NCBI RefSeq assembly: GCF_001939045.1
Contig: NZ_MKIM01000028.1
Location: 1-64,000, forward strand
Direction: 5' to 3'
DNA from: Rhizobium oryziradicis
GTDB taxonomy: Bacteria; Pseudomonadota; Alphaproteobacteria; Rhizobiales; Rhizobiaceae
Length of the DNA: 64,000 nt
This document shows, one piece after another, positions 25,077-34,504 of the stretch. Positions within the stretch are counted from its first letter, which is position 1; each line of letters starts with the position of its first letter. A program made the translations under genes and the position numbers. The notes beneath the pieces are model-generated. The model was not told the DNA's origin and made no database searches. It saw nothing but the letters and a program-made list of their open reading frames with translations.

Positions 25077-26600
25077 ATGTTTCGATTTAGGAAGTCGAAA
25101 TCATTCTCCTCTAAGGAGCTCAGTCAATATATTTTCAAAGAGGATCTTTTGATAATGGGCAAGATTGAGGATGAAATTAAGCCTTGGGTTGGCGAAGAGC
25201 GCAGACGCGGCGAAGAGCTTTTTGAACATCTCGAAAAGCATATTCGCGACGTCGCTGTAAAATGTTTCAAATCGTTCGATCCGACAACGGTTGTGGTCCC
25301 CGAAGAGTTGTTGCGCCTAGAGGCTGTAAAATTCAGGCGCTTGTGTGAGGGCGAGTTCAAGCGTGAGTATTTTGACACGCAAGGCAAAGTCATTCGCGAA
25401 ATCAGCAATAAAATCGGCTTTACCCGCTTCATTGTTGATGCCTGTTCAATTTACGCCATCGAATGGACGCTGGCTGTTCTCAAGGAAACGCGCTGGAGCG
25501 CCAGCAAGCGCGAAGCCTTCATTCGCACCTTGATGAAAGGCCTTTATACGGATGTGGCGGTGGCCGTTCATAGTCTGATTGATGATATGAACGCGGACGC
25601 CGAGCAACAACGGGCAGAGTTCGACCGGCAACGCGCAGAAGATGCACAAGCCGACAGCCGTGCGATGGCAATCCTTGGAAAAGCGCTGAGCAGCTTGGCG
25701 TCTGGCAATCTCTCCGTACAGTTGACAGACCCTTTGCCGGAAAAACACGAAGGCTCGCGCCGGGATTTCAACAATGCGGCCGAGGCGCTGCGTCAGGCCA
25801 TGCTGGGCATTTCTCAGACTTCGGAAGACATTTGTCGCGGTATGCAGGAAATTTCGTCCTCCACCAGCGATTTGTCGCGCCGAACAGAGCAGCAGGCAAG
25901 CTCGCTGGAAGAAACGGCAGCGGCTCTTGATCAGATTACGGCGACGGTGCGCCGGACCTCGGAAGGTGCATCGCAGGCGACGATAGTGGCCGCAAGCGCC
26001 AAGGACGAGGCCGGAAAATCCAGCCAGATCATGAAGGAGGCCGAGGTTGCAATGAGCGAGATTGCGACCAGTTCCAGCCAGATTACCCAGATTGTTTCGG
26101 TGATTGACGAAATTGCTTTCCAGACCAATCTTTTGGCGTTGAATGCCGGCGTTGAGGCCGCGCGTGCGGGCGAGGCGGGCAAGGGTTTTGCGGTTGTTGC
26201 GCAGGAAGTGCGCGCGCTTGCACAGCGCTCGGCCGATGCTGCTAAGGAAATTCGTGGCCTGATTGCCACCAGCACCCAGCAGGTGGAGCGCGGGGTGACG
26301 CTTGTGGAATCGACCGGCCAGACATTGACCGCCATCGTTGGCAAGGTCACGGAAATGGACCGGCTGATTACCGACATCGCCGCCTCTGCCCGCGAGCAGG
26401 CCACGGGTTTGCATGAAATCAACACGGCCGTAAACCATATGGATCAGGTAACCCAGCAGAATGCTGCGATGGTGGAGGAATCAACCGCAGCGGTGAATGA
26501 AATGAATGCCCGCTCAATCGAACTGGCAAAGCTCATTCAGCGCTTTTCCATCACAGGTCAGGGACAGGCAGCCCTGTCCTTCACGCGCTACGCGGCCTAA
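25077..26600 (+). CDS. Soluble chemoreceptor with degenerate globin-like sensor
   Basis: 507 residues, no membrane segment. Residues 20-190 align in layout with the protoglobin sensor of the second chemoreceptor downstream, but where that protein has its proximal His this one reads VIREISNKIGF with no His. A HAMP-like stretch (LSSLASGNLSVQL) then leads to the MCP signalling hairpin tip EIAFQTNLLALNAGVEAARAG. It may sense something other than O2, or act through partners. The C-terminus lacks a methyltransferase-tethering pentapeptide. It is free-standing, 230 bp after smpB. Confidence 0.88.
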   Translation: MFRFRKSKSFSSKELSQYIFKEDLLIMGKIEDEIKPWVGEERRRGEELFEHLEKHIRDVAVKCFKSFDPTTVVVPEELLRLEAVKFRRLCEGEFKREYFDTQGKVIREISNKIGFTRFIVDACSIYAIEWTLAVLKETRWSASKREAFIRTLMKGLYTDVAVAVHSLIDDMNADAEQQRAEFDRQRAEDAQADSRAMAILGKALSSLASGNLSVQLTDPLPEKHEGSRRDFNNAAEALRQAMLGISQTSEDICRGMQEISSSTSDLSRRTEQQASSLEETAAALDQITATVRRTSEGASQATIVAASAKDEAGKSSQIMKEAEVAMSEIATSSSQITQIVSVIDEIAFQTNLLALNAGVEAARAGEAGKGFAVVAQEVRALAQRSADAAKEIRGLIATSTQQVERGVTLVESTGQTLTAIVGKVTEMDRLITDIAASAREQATGLHEINTAVNHMDQVTQQNAAMVEESTAAVNEMNARSIELAKLIQRFSITGQGQAALSFTRYAA

Positions 26601-26722
26601 ACTGCGGCCCGATAAGGCCACAGCTTCAGCAAAAGTCACGATCTTAACCCGTGGTGAAGGTCGTGACTGCGCGAAGTTTGAGTCTTGGAACAAAAGCCGA
26701 TTCCAATTTTTGAACCAAAGCT

Positions 26723-26995
26723 TTAGCGTCCATTGACGCCCATGAGCAGGAGCAGGGCATTCAGCTTTGCCTGTTCAAGCTTCATATGGTCCGATGTCAC
26801 GTCATCCCTGTGGGCTTCAAGACCCAGATCACGCAATTGATGGGCATTTAGCCCTTGCAAGTCATTGCCGGCGTTGGAAGAGCTGCGACGTGACAACACC
26901 GAAAAAGCCCAGCGATAACCGATAACAAGGCGCGCGCGCAGGGAAGTCCTGATCACGTTGGCATTGTTGTTTGTCGTTTTATCTGCCGTGCTCAT
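26723..26995 (-). CDS. DUF1127-like small protein
   Basis: 90 residues. The C-terminal half reads LQGLNAHQLRDLGLEAHRDD, the DUF1127/YjiS pattern (L..L...qLrDiGL.R.di), with an N-terminal basic stretch. DUF1127 proteins in alphaproteobacteria are small Arg-rich proteins tied to RNA turnover and phosphate/carbon metabolism. The ATG at 26995 has AGAGGA 8 bases upstream. Function here is not known. Confidence 0.7.
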   Translation of the reverse strand: MSTADKTTNNNANVIRTSLRARLVIGYRWAFSVLSRRSSSNAGNDLQGLNAHQLRDLGLEAHRDDVTSDHMKLEQAKLNALLLLMGVNGR

Positions 26996-27163
26996 GGCTA
27001 TATCCTCTCAAGTGGGCACGAAAAGAGACCGCACGCTGTTGAGCAGCGCACTGTCGGAGAAAAGGTTTTGGGTTGAAAGAAAGCGCGAGACGGGTCTGCG
27101 CGACTGTTGGCGGCAAAATGCCGCAATCGTCACTCTTCGTCTAACGAATGTTTCGAATGAATT

Positions 27164-28240
27164 TCATTCAAAACCGTGATCAATTTTTGATTGTTTTCTC
27201 TCATGCTTCAAAAGCCATTGCTTGCGCCATAGGCCGCCGCCATACCCGGTGAGGCTTCCATCTGCGCCAATCACACGGTGGCAGGGGATGACAATGGCGA
27301 TTTGGTTGGCCCCATTGGCACGCGCCACCGCCCGCACTGCGGAGGTGCGATCAAGGGCTGCGGCCACCTGCGAATAGCTATGGGTTTCACCCGCTGGTGT
27401 CAGCCGCAAAGCGTGCCAAACTTCTCGCTCAAACTCGGTGCCATGATTGGCCAGACGCGTTTTGAAAGGGGTGGTGGCATCCTTGAAATACCCATCCAGT
27501 TCAGATGCAATTTGCTCCGTCACCGTGTTGCTTCCCAGCGCAATACCCGCGCTGTTTTTCGCCTTTAATCGATGCAATTCGTTTGGCAAAGCTGGGCGAT
27601 CCGCAAATTCCAGAAGGTGCAGTGCATGGTCGTCGACCACAGCCAACATGGGCCCGATCGGTGTTTCCAGCCAATCGGCTTTGAGAAGGCTGGCATCTTT
27701 TAACTTCGCAGGCGCTGTACCAAAAAGCTGGGTGATGGCGGCGCGAAAGCCGCTTCCAGATTCATATCCAGCCTCCAATTGGGCATCAATGACGCGCTCT
27801 CCTGTAAGCAGGGAATCGGCACCAATGCTGGCACGCCGCAAGCGGGCAATTTCCAGAAAACTCATGCCAAAGCGACGTTTGAAAATGCGCCGCACTGTGG
27901 ATGGGTCATGGCCAAGACCAATGATGTCGCGCTCACCCCAGCGACGCAAAGGGTCGGCCTCCAATTGCTCCAGCAAGTGTTTGGCCACCGGCTCCGGTGC
28001 GCCGTAAGACAGCAGGGGGCGGCAACGTTTGCAGGGCCGAAAGCCACCTTCAAGGCAGGCGGCAATCGTATCTTCGAAGCGGCAATTTTCTTGCTTTGGC
28101 TTGCGGGCCGTGCAGGAAAAGCGGCAAAAAATCCGCGTCGAGGTGACACAGACGTAGGAAAAGCCGTCAAAGGAAGCATCTTTGGCAACCAGGGCGGCAT
28201 AAAGGTGGTCATGGGTGGGGCGTTTGAATAGCATGACCAT
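27164..28240 (-). CDS. ada: Ada: AraC-type regulator / O6-methylguanine-DNA methyltransferase
   Basis: 358 residues with the full three-part Ada layout: Zn-Cys4 methylphosphotriester domain (C39, C43, C70, C73 in IFCRFSC..GFRPCKRC), an AraC HTH at about 100-175, and a C-terminal MGMT domain with IPCHRVIGADGSLTGYGGG (acceptor Cys about 320). It repairs alkylated DNA by suicidal methyl transfer; methylated Cys in the first domain turns it into an activator. No alkA or alkB lies beside it here. Confidence 0.95.
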   Translation of the reverse strand: MVMLFKRPTHDHLYAALVAKDASFDGFSYVCVTSTRIFCRFSCTARKPKQENCRFEDTIAACLEGGFRPCKRCRPLLSYGAPEPVAKHLLEQLEADPLRRWGERDIIGLGHDPSTVRRIFKRRFGMSFLEIARLRRASIGADSLLTGERVIDAQLEAGYESGSGFRAAITQLFGTAPAKLKDASLLKADWLETPIGPMLAVVDDHALHLLEFADRPALPNELHRLKAKNSAGIALGSNTVTEQIASELDGYFKDATTPFKTRLANHGTEFEREVWHALRLTPAGETHSYSQVAAALDRTSAVRAVARANGANQIAIVIPCHRVIGADGSLTGYGGGLWRKQWLLKHERKQSKIDHGFE

Positions 28241-28314
28241 GTCTTATGCCCTTTGCGTAACCTGTGCCGCTGAAAAACGGGCATGGATATGCCCGTTTTT
28301 CAAAATGGTATGGA

Positions 28315-29829
28315 TCAAGCCGCGTAAGTCTGATGATAGGCGTTGGAGCGCGAGGCGTGAGCGCTTGCACTGTGGGTCTGGAAGCGGGCCAGTAACGACG
28401 ATAGGTGATCAGAAACGCCCTGCAAGGTGTGGGTTGACGCATTGGTTTCTTCCACCATGGCAGCGTTCTGCTGGGTCAACTGATCCATACTGCTGATGGC
28501 GGCATTGATTTCCAAAATGCCAGACGCTTGCTCCTGCGCCGATTGCGCAATGGCAACAATATGGCCATTCACTTCGCGCACCTGCTCGCTGATGGTGTGC
28601 AACACTGCGCCCGTTTGATTGACCAACGAGACGCCATTGGCAACATCCTGAGATGAGCGGTCAATCAAGCCTTTGATTTCTTTGGCTGCAGACGCTGAAC
28701 GTTGCGCCAGTTCGCGCACTTCCTGTGCAACAACCGCAAATCCCTTTCCGGCTTCACCGGCGCGGGCGGCTTCAACACCGGCGTTGAGGGCGAGAAGGTT
28801 GGTCTGGAAGGAGATTTCATCAATCACGCTGATGATAGAGGAGATCTTCTTGGAGCTTTCCTCAATCGCACCCATGGCGTTGACAGCATCATTGACGATC
28901 AAGCTCGACTTGCTGGCCGAATCGGCGGCATGAGATGCAACAGATTGTGCCTCACCGCTGCGCTGGGCAGATTGCTTGGAAATGACGCTGATCTGCTCCA
29001 GGGCTGCCGAGGTTTCTTCCAGGGCTGCGGCCTGCTGCTCGGTGCGCTTGGCCATATCATCTGTTGCGCGGGTCAGCTCGCGGGTGTTGGCCGTTACCTG
29101 TCCCGCCTCATGGGTGATTTCCTGGAAGGCATTGGCCAAAGCTGCAATGGCCTTGTTGTAATTCTGTCTCAAGCCTTCGTAATGCTCTGATAGGGGTTGA
29201 TTGATGGTGGCTGTCAAATCTCCCTTGCTCAAGGCGGCCAGGGCATTGTCGATAGCGGTGAGGGCCTCTTGCTGCTCTTGCGCGATCTGCGCACGCTCCT
29301 GCGCAAGCTTTGCGCGCTCCTCGGCCAAGGCATCTCCGTAGGTGGAGATGGCGTAATCCATATCCAGCATGGTGGTTCTGACCAGAGCCGAGATCTTGGC
29401 AATCGCGCCCTGAAAGCGCTTGCCAAACACTGTGCCACGCATTTCTTCTTCAAGGACCGCGGTTGTCAGGCCTGCCAGAATCACGCCGTATCCGTCGATA
29501 TACCAGCGCGGGTCCAGCCCAAGGCGTGCATGGGTCTGGCCAATGGTTGTGGCCGATGCGACGTAGTTGCTATCAACCTTGCCGGATAGAAGGTGGCTCC
29601 AATGCTTGATCTGCTTTTGTTTGGCGTGATCAATATGGGCGTCGCTTGAGAAAAAGCGCGCTGCTTCCGGATATTGTTTGGCGGTGCGATAGAAGACGTC
29701 AAGCGCTGGCCCGATAGCGTCGGCAATCACGGGTCGAAGCTTGGCAACGATCTGAAGATCATTCTGGGTGATGTTTAAAAAGTTGAGCCGCTTGTTAAGC
29801 TCGTCTTGCTCATTGATTGTTTTGCTCAT
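28315..29829 (-). CDS. Globin-coupled soluble chemoreceptor (HemAT-like)
   Basis: 504 residues, no membrane segment. N-terminal protoglobin domain (about 1-180) has the proximal His at residue 100 in TTIGQTHARLGLDPRWY, so it should bind haem and sense O2 or another gas. A coiled stretch rich in E/Q/A (EERAKLAQERAQIAQEQQ) connects to the MCP hairpin (EISFQTNLLALNAGVEAARAG). ATG at 29829 (MSKTINEQ) was chosen over an upstream GTG. It lies 1.7 kb from a paralogue lacking the His, separated by ada and a DUF1127 gene. Confidence 0.9.
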   Translation of the reverse strand: MSKTINEQDELNKRLNFLNITQNDLQIVAKLRPVIADAIGPALDVFYRTAKQYPEAARFFSSDAHIDHAKQKQIKHWSHLLSGKVDSNYVASATTIGQTHARLGLDPRWYIDGYGVILAGLTTAVLEEEMRGTVFGKRFQGAIAKISALVRTTMLDMDYAISTYGDALAEERAKLAQERAQIAQEQQEALTAIDNALAALSKGDLTATINQPLSEHYEGLRQNYNKAIAALANAFQEITHEAGQVTANTRELTRATDDMAKRTEQQAAALEETSAALEQISVISKQSAQRSGEAQSVASHAADSASKSSLIVNDAVNAMGAIEESSKKISSIISVIDEISFQTNLLALNAGVEAARAGEAGKGFAVVAQEVRELAQRSASAAKEIKGLIDRSSQDVANGVSLVNQTGAVLHTISEQVREVNGHIVAIAQSAQEQASGILEINAAISSMDQLTQQNAAMVEETNASTHTLQGVSDHLSSLLARFQTHSASAHASRSNAYHQTYAA

Positions 29830-30276
29830 TGAAAGCACCCTGGGTCAAAAGTTGACTGAAATATGCGGCACTTCATGCGCCATATCGTCGAAACCGAGGT
29901 GTTTTGGTACCTTCTGCACATCGCATGGACTGCGTATAGAATACCGCAACAAGGGGTCTTACAGTGCAAGGGATGGGCAGTCCTAACAGACTGTCACGCA
30001 AGCACGCTATCGCCGAGGGTATCATCTCCCAAGACTGGATTACGACTCCACGTTTAACAATCTGATAACAATCAAGTGCGTTGCGGGCTGGTTGCAACCG
30101 GCTGGCACGCCGAATTTATGCTTATATCTATGATAACAAGCGCTAAAATTTCATTTCGAGTATAAAGCGCCCCGATCACAAAATATGTCTTCGGGGCTGC
30201 AACTTTTAAGTGATGGCCTGCTCCGCAGTTTGGGAGCGCGGCAGTGTCATGGCCGATGCCGGATCGGAAAATCCAG
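29830..30276. other. Intergenic region between MCP and NYN genes
   Basis: No gene seen. A GCCCCGA...TCGGGGC stem at about 30169-30198 near the end of the NYN transcript may act in termination. The MCP promoter should lie in 29830-29900. Confidence 0.4.
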
Positions 30277-30855
30277 TTAAACGGTTGGTTCAACCATCAT
30301 TGGATCTGTCACGCGCAGCGGCCGTTCACTCGGGTCGCGGCCAACTTCGGTTTTCAAAGATACCAGATCAATAAAATGATCGGCCTGTCGGCGCAGATCA
30401 TCGGCAATCATCGGCGGCTGTGTTGCCATGGTGGATACAACAGACACCTTGCGACCCTTGCGTTGCAAGGCTTCAACCAGTGTTGTGAAATCGCCGTCGC
30501 CCGAGAAAATCACCAGATGATCGACGGTTTCTGATTGCTCCATGGCGTCAATCGCCAGTTCGATATCCATGTTGCCTTTGACTTTGCGGCGGCCCATGGA
30601 GTCGGTGAATTCTTTTGCTGGCTTGGTGATCACCTTATAGCCATTGTAATCCAGCCAATCGATCAGCGGACGAATAGATGAGTATTCCTGATCTTCAATC
30701 AAAGCTGTGTAATAGTAAGCCCGCAGCAGGTAACCACGCTTTTGAAATGCCTTGAGCAGCTTACGATAATCAATATCAAAACCGAGACTTTTGGAGGCGG
30801 CGTATAAATTCGCGCCATCTATAAACAGCGCAATTTTTTCCCGAGGGTCAAACAT
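30277..30855 (-). CDS. NYN-domain (LabA/DUF88) ribonuclease-like protein
   Basis: 192 residues. The PIN-like NYN fold acidic residues are visible: ALFIDGANLYAA near the start, GNMDIELAIDAM centrally and IFSGDGDFTTLVEALQRKG. LabA-type proteins are presumed metal-dependent nucleases; the exact substrate is unknown. It occupies the usual place upstream of and divergent from rpoZ in Rhizobiales. Confidence 0.88.
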   Translation of the reverse strand: MFDPREKIALFIDGANLYAASKSLGFDIDYRKLLKAFQKRGYLLRAYYYTALIEDQEYSSIRPLIDWLDYNGYKVITKPAKEFTDSMGRRKVKGNMDIELAIDAMEQSETVDHLVIFSGDGDFTTLVEALQRKGRKVSVVSTMATQPPMIADDLRRQADHFIDLVSLKTEVGRDPSERPLRVTDPMMVEPTV

Positions 30856-31148
30856 ATTTGCAACATCCTTTTGTTTTTTACACTGAGGCTTTAAGGCTAG
30901 GTCGTTTGGGCCCGCAATTTGCCGAACGAGTGTATTATGATTTAATCATATAAGATACATCTATCTTGGGCTAGCAGAAATTCCAAGCGCCTCTGGATTG
31001 AATATTTAAAATTCTAGGCTTTTTTGCCGCACTAAGGTTGAACCACGCAAAAAAAGTCTGTCGTGAGGAAAAACTTGAACTCTGGCGACAATACATGTAT
31101 CCGGTCTGTCAATCCCTTGGGTAAGAAATATTGAAAGAAGGATTCACC

Positions 31149-31541
31149 ATGGCACGCGTTACCGTGGAAGATTGCATCGACAAGGTCGACAACCGCTTCG
31201 AGCTGGTGTTGTTGGCAAGCCATCGCGCCCGCCAGATTTCTCAGGGTGGCTCCATTACCATTGATCGTGACAACGACAAGAATCCGGTTGTTGCGCTTCG
31301 CGAAATTGCGGACGAAACCCTGTCGCCAGACGATTTGAAGGAAGACCTGATCCACTCGTTGCAAAAGCATGTTGAAGTGGATGAGCCTGAGCATGACGGT
31401 GCCAGCGAAAATCAGCTTGCTGCGCGCTCCGAAGAAGACGACGACATGCCGGAAACAATTGCTTTCGACCAGATGTCGGAAGAAGAGCTGTTGTCCGGTA
31501 TCGAAGGCCTTGTTCCGCCGGAAAAAAGCGACGACTATTAA
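31149..31541 (+). CDS. rpoZ: RNA polymerase omega subunit
   Basis: 130 residues, typical rhizobial length with an acidic C-terminal extension (SEEDDDMPE). [20 protein letters not shown] and [11 protein letters not shown] are the omega signature. The start at 31149 follows AAAGAAGGATTCACC. It sits upstream of rsh, the usual linkage of the omega subunit with the (p)ppGpp synthetase. Confidence 0.97.
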   Translation: MARVTVEDCIDKVDNRFELVLLASHRARQISQGGSITIDRDNDKNPVVALREIADETLSPDDLKEDLIHSLQKHVEVDEPEHDGASENQLAARSEEDDDMPETIAFDQMSEEELLSGIEGLVPPEKSDDY

Positions 31542-31587
31542 TCGTCGTCACGTTTTTGGCCTATTGGCCGTTCAAATATCATAATGT

Positions 31588-31616
31588 GCGTCAGCCATTC
31601 AGGCTGGCGCGCTTTT
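31588..31616 (+). terminator. Rho-independent terminator after rpoZ
   Basis: Nine-base stem GCGTCAGCC with GGCTGGCGC (one G-T pair) around ATTCA, followed by GCTTTT. Confidence 0.8.
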
Positions 31617-31740
31617 CGTTTTAGAGGATTTTAGCGTCTCATCGGGCCACTGAAATGCTCTAATTCATTGTTTTCGCAGCGTATCTTCCGGAATGCGGTT
31701 TTTACTTTTCGGTGTGATGCTTTGAAGGAGTGGCCTTGGA

Positions 31741-33981
31741 ATGATGCGGCAATATGAGCTCGTGGAGCGGGTGCAGCAGTATAAGCCCGATGCAAACGAG
31801 GCATTGCTCAACAAGGCCTATGTCTATGCCATGCAAAAGCATGGTCAACAAAAGCGCGCAAGCGGCGACCCCTATATTTCCCATCCGTTGGAAGTGGCCG
31901 CCATTCTCACCGAGATGCATCTCGACGAGTCGACAATTGCGGTTGCGCTGCTGCATGATACCATTGAAGATACCACAGCCACCCGCGCCGAAATTGACGA
32001 ATTGTTTGGCGAGGACATTGGTCGGCTGGTCGAGGGCCTGACCAAGCTGAAAAAGCTGGATCTGGTAACCAAAAAGGCCAAGCAGGCCGAAAATCTGCGC
32101 AAACTGCTGTTGGCGATTTCCGATGACGTGCGCGTGCTGCTGGTCAAGCTTGCCGACCGCCTGCACAATATGCGCACGCTGGAGCATATGCGCCCTGACA
32201 AACGGGCGCGCATCTCTGAAGAGACCATGGAAATCTATGCGCCGCTTGCGGGGCGCATGGGCATGCAGGATATGCGTGATGAGCTGGAAGATCTGTCCTT
32301 CCGCTACATCAATCCGGAAGCCTATGACACGGTAACAAAGCGGCTGGAGGACCTCTCGCGGCGCAACGAAGGCCTTATCATCAAGATTGAAGCCGAGTTG
32401 AGCGAGCTGCTTGTGGCCAATGGGTTGATGCAGGCCAAGGTGAAAGGCCGACAGAAAAAGCCCTATTCGGTGTTTCGCAAGATGCAGTCGAAGTCGCTGT
32501 CCTTCGAGCAGCTTTCCGATGTCTATGGTTTTCGTGTTCTGGTCGGTGATGTTGCGTCCTGCTATCGGGCGTTAGGGATTGTTCATACCCGTTGGCGTGT
32601 GGTTCCCGGCCGGTTCAAGGATTATATCTCCACGCCAAAGCAGAATGATTATCGCTCGCTGCACACCACCATCGTGGGTCCGTCGCGCCAGCGTATCGAG
32701 CTACAGATTCGCACGTCACGCATGCATGAAATTGCCGAATACGGCATTGCCGCCCATGCGCTTTACAAGGATGGTGAGGGTGGCACGGAAGGTGAGCTGC
32801 TCTCACGCGAGAGCAACGCCTATAGCTGGCTGCGCCACACGATTGAAGCGCTCTCCGAGGCCAACAATCCGGAAGAGTTTCTGGAACATACCAAGCTGGA
32901 ATTGTTTCAAGACCAGGTGTTTTGCTTCACCCCCAAGGGCAAGTTGATTGCGCTGCCGCGCGGGGCAACGCCGATTGATTTTGCCTATGCCGTGCACACC
33001 AATATTGGTGACACGACGGTTGGGGCCAAAATCAACGGGCGGATCATGCCGCTGGTAACACGCCTTGCCAATGGCGATGAGGTGGAAATCATTCGTTCAG
33101 GCGTGCAGGTGCCGCCGGCTGCCTGGGAAGAAATTGTGGTGACGGGCAAGGCCCGCGCCGCCATTCGCCGTGCCACCCGCATGGCCATCCGCAAGCAATA
33201 TTCCGGCCTTGGCCATCGTATTCTGGAGCGCACCTTTGAGCGGGCGGGCAAGACCTTTTCGAAAGAGGTTTTGAAGCCTGTCTTGCATCGCTTGGGCCAC
33301 AAGGATGTCGAGGATGCCGTGGCAGCTGTGGGGCGTGGCGAGCTGTCATCGCTGGATGTGGTCAAAGCCGTCTTCCCGGATTATCAGGACGAGCGCGTGA
33401 CGGTGAAGCCATCCATGGATGATGGCTGGTTCAATATGCGCTCTGCCAATGGCGTGATGTTTAAATTGCCCGAGGGTAAAAAGCCGGTCGATGGCGGCGC
33501 GGGCGCTTTGGCTGACAGCCCTGAAAATGTGGCACCGCTGCCTATTCGTGGTTTTGTCGGCAATCCGGATGTGCATTTTTCGCCTGCCGGTGCTGTGCCG
33601 GGGGATCGCATTGTCGGCATCATGCAAGAAGGGCAGGGCATTACCATTTATCCAATTCAGGCTTCGGCATTGCAGAAGTTTGATGACGAGCCAGAGCGCT
33701 GGATAGACGTGCGCTGGGATCTGGATCTGGCCAATAAATCGCGTTTCAATGCCCGTATCATGGTCAATGCCATCAATGAGCCGGGCACGCTGGCCAAGGT
33801 GGCCCAGCTGATCGCAGGTCTGGACATTAACATTCGCCTGCTGACCATGATGCGCGTGGCCGCAGATTTCAGCGAAATGGCGTTTGATCTCGATGTGTGG
33901 GATTTGCGCCAGCTCAATCAGTTGCTGGTGCAACTGAAAGAGCTGGATTGTGTGGCAACCGTCAAGCGGATTTACGATTGA
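31741..33981 (+). CDS. rsh: Bifunctional (p)ppGpp synthetase/hydrolase
   Basis: 746 residues. HD hydrolase (YISHPLEVAAILTEMHLDES, ALLHDTIEDT with the catalytic HD), synthetase (FRVLVGDVASCYRALGIVHT, then NDYRSLHTTIVGP), TGS (VFCFTPKGKLIALPRG) and a C-terminal ACT domain (NAINEPGTLAKVAQLIAGLD). The combination of an intact HDTIED and the synthetase marks the single Rel/SpoT enzyme typical of alphaproteobacteria, controlling the stringent response. ATGATG start has GGAG 12 bases upstream. Confidence 0.97.
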   Translation: MMRQYELVERVQQYKPDANEALLNKAYVYAMQKHGQQKRASGDPYISHPLEVAAILTEMHLDESTIAVALLHDTIEDTTATRAEIDELFGEDIGRLVEGLTKLKKLDLVTKKAKQAENLRKLLLAISDDVRVLLVKLADRLHNMRTLEHMRPDKRARISEETMEIYAPLAGRMGMQDMRDELEDLSFRYINPEAYDTVTKRLEDLSRRNEGLIIKIEAELSELLVANGLMQAKVKGRQKKPYSVFRKMQSKSLSFEQLSDVYGFRVLVGDVASCYRALGIVHTRWRVVPGRFKDYISTPKQNDYRSLHTTIVGPSRQRIELQIRTSRMHEIAEYGIAAHALYKDGEGGTEGELLSRESNAYSWLRHTIEALSEANNPEEFLEHTKLELFQDQVFCFTPKGKLIALPRGATPIDFAYAVHTNIGDTTVGAKINGRIMPLVTRLANGDEVEIIRSGVQVPPAAWEEIVVTGKARAAIRRATRMAIRKQYSGLGHRILERTFERAGKTFSKEVLKPVLHRLGHKDVEDAVAAVGRGELSSLDVVKAVFPDYQDERVTVKPSMDDGWFNMRSANGVMFKLPEGKKPVDGGAGALADSPENVAPLPIRGFVGNPDVHFSPAGAVPGDRIVGIMQEGQGITIYPIQASALQKFDDEPERWIDVRWDLDLANKSRFNARIMVNAINEPGTLAKVAQLIAGLDINIRLLTMMRVAADFSEMAFDLDVWDLRQLNQLLVQLKELDCVATVKRIYD

Positions 33982-33983
33982 CA

Positions 33984-34033
33984 CCGCATCGGTCCGAAAA
34001 GTGGAAGCCGGTTTTCGGGTAAACCCGATGCGG
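33984..34033. repeat. RIME-like palindromic repeat 1
   Basis: CCGCATCGG...CCGATGCGG brackets GTCCGAAAAGTGGAAGCCGG and TTTTCGGGTAAA, 3 bases after the rsh stop. Copies at 34047 and 46948 share this plan. This is the dispersed intergenic palindrome family of Rhizobiaceae (RIME1 type, from memory). It probably folds in RNA and may end the rsh transcript. Confidence 0.8.
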
Positions 34034-34046
34034 CGGGAAAACCAAT

Positions 34047-34092
34047 GCATCGGTCCGAAAAGTGGGAACCGGTTTTCGGATAAAGCCGATGC
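34047..34092. repeat. RIME-like palindromic repeat 2
   Basis: Second copy 14 bases after the first: GCATCGG...CCGATGC around GTCCGAAAAGTGGGAACCGG. The two copies differ at few positions, making a tandem pair. Confidence 0.8.
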
Positions 34093-34351
34093 GGATGGAA
34101 ATGGCAGTCTTGCCATTTCCGTTTTGAGCTTTTCCTCATCATGCATTGCCAGCCGCGAAAAGGCGAAATGCAGGCGGCATGGGCGCTTTGCGATCTGAGT
34201 GCTTAAATTTCAGGCTTCTTTGCCGTTTTCTCTCTCAATTTTGAATTTGGTATGCGTTTATTGCATGGCTGGTGCTTGACCTTGTGTCTGGTCGTTTGTG
34301 CGCAGCAGCATTATGTTGTGCTCATGAACTTGAAACAAACGAGGTAAGACA

Positions 34352-34504
34352 ATGTTTGGACCAATTCGCAGATTTGCCCGCGCTCTCAGCGTTCCTAGCA
34401 TTCAGGATCGTGAAATGGCTTATTTGAACGGAGCACACGATCGCGTTGATCTGGAATATCGCCAGCGCGAAATCGACAGTGGCCTGTTCCGTCGCACGCG
34501 CTAA
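34352..34504 (+). CDS. DUF3563-like small protein
   Basis: 50 residues: MFGPIRRFARALSVPSIQDR followed by EMAYLNGAHDRVDLEYRQRE and a short Arg-rich end. The pattern 'YL..a.D..DLE.R.re' is that of DUF3563 proteins, small Rhizobiales/Burkholderiales proteins of unknown role. ATG at 34352 has GAGGTAAG 7 bases upstream. Found by direct reading of the strand. Confidence 0.7.
   Translation: MFGPIRRFARALSVPSIQDREMAYLNGAHDRVDLEYRQREIDSGLFRRTR

Noticed and set aside
25446-26438. 330-codon minus-strand opening inside the first chemoreceptor
   Set aside because: Shadow of the MCP coding region; product is Arg/His/Gly-rich without domains.
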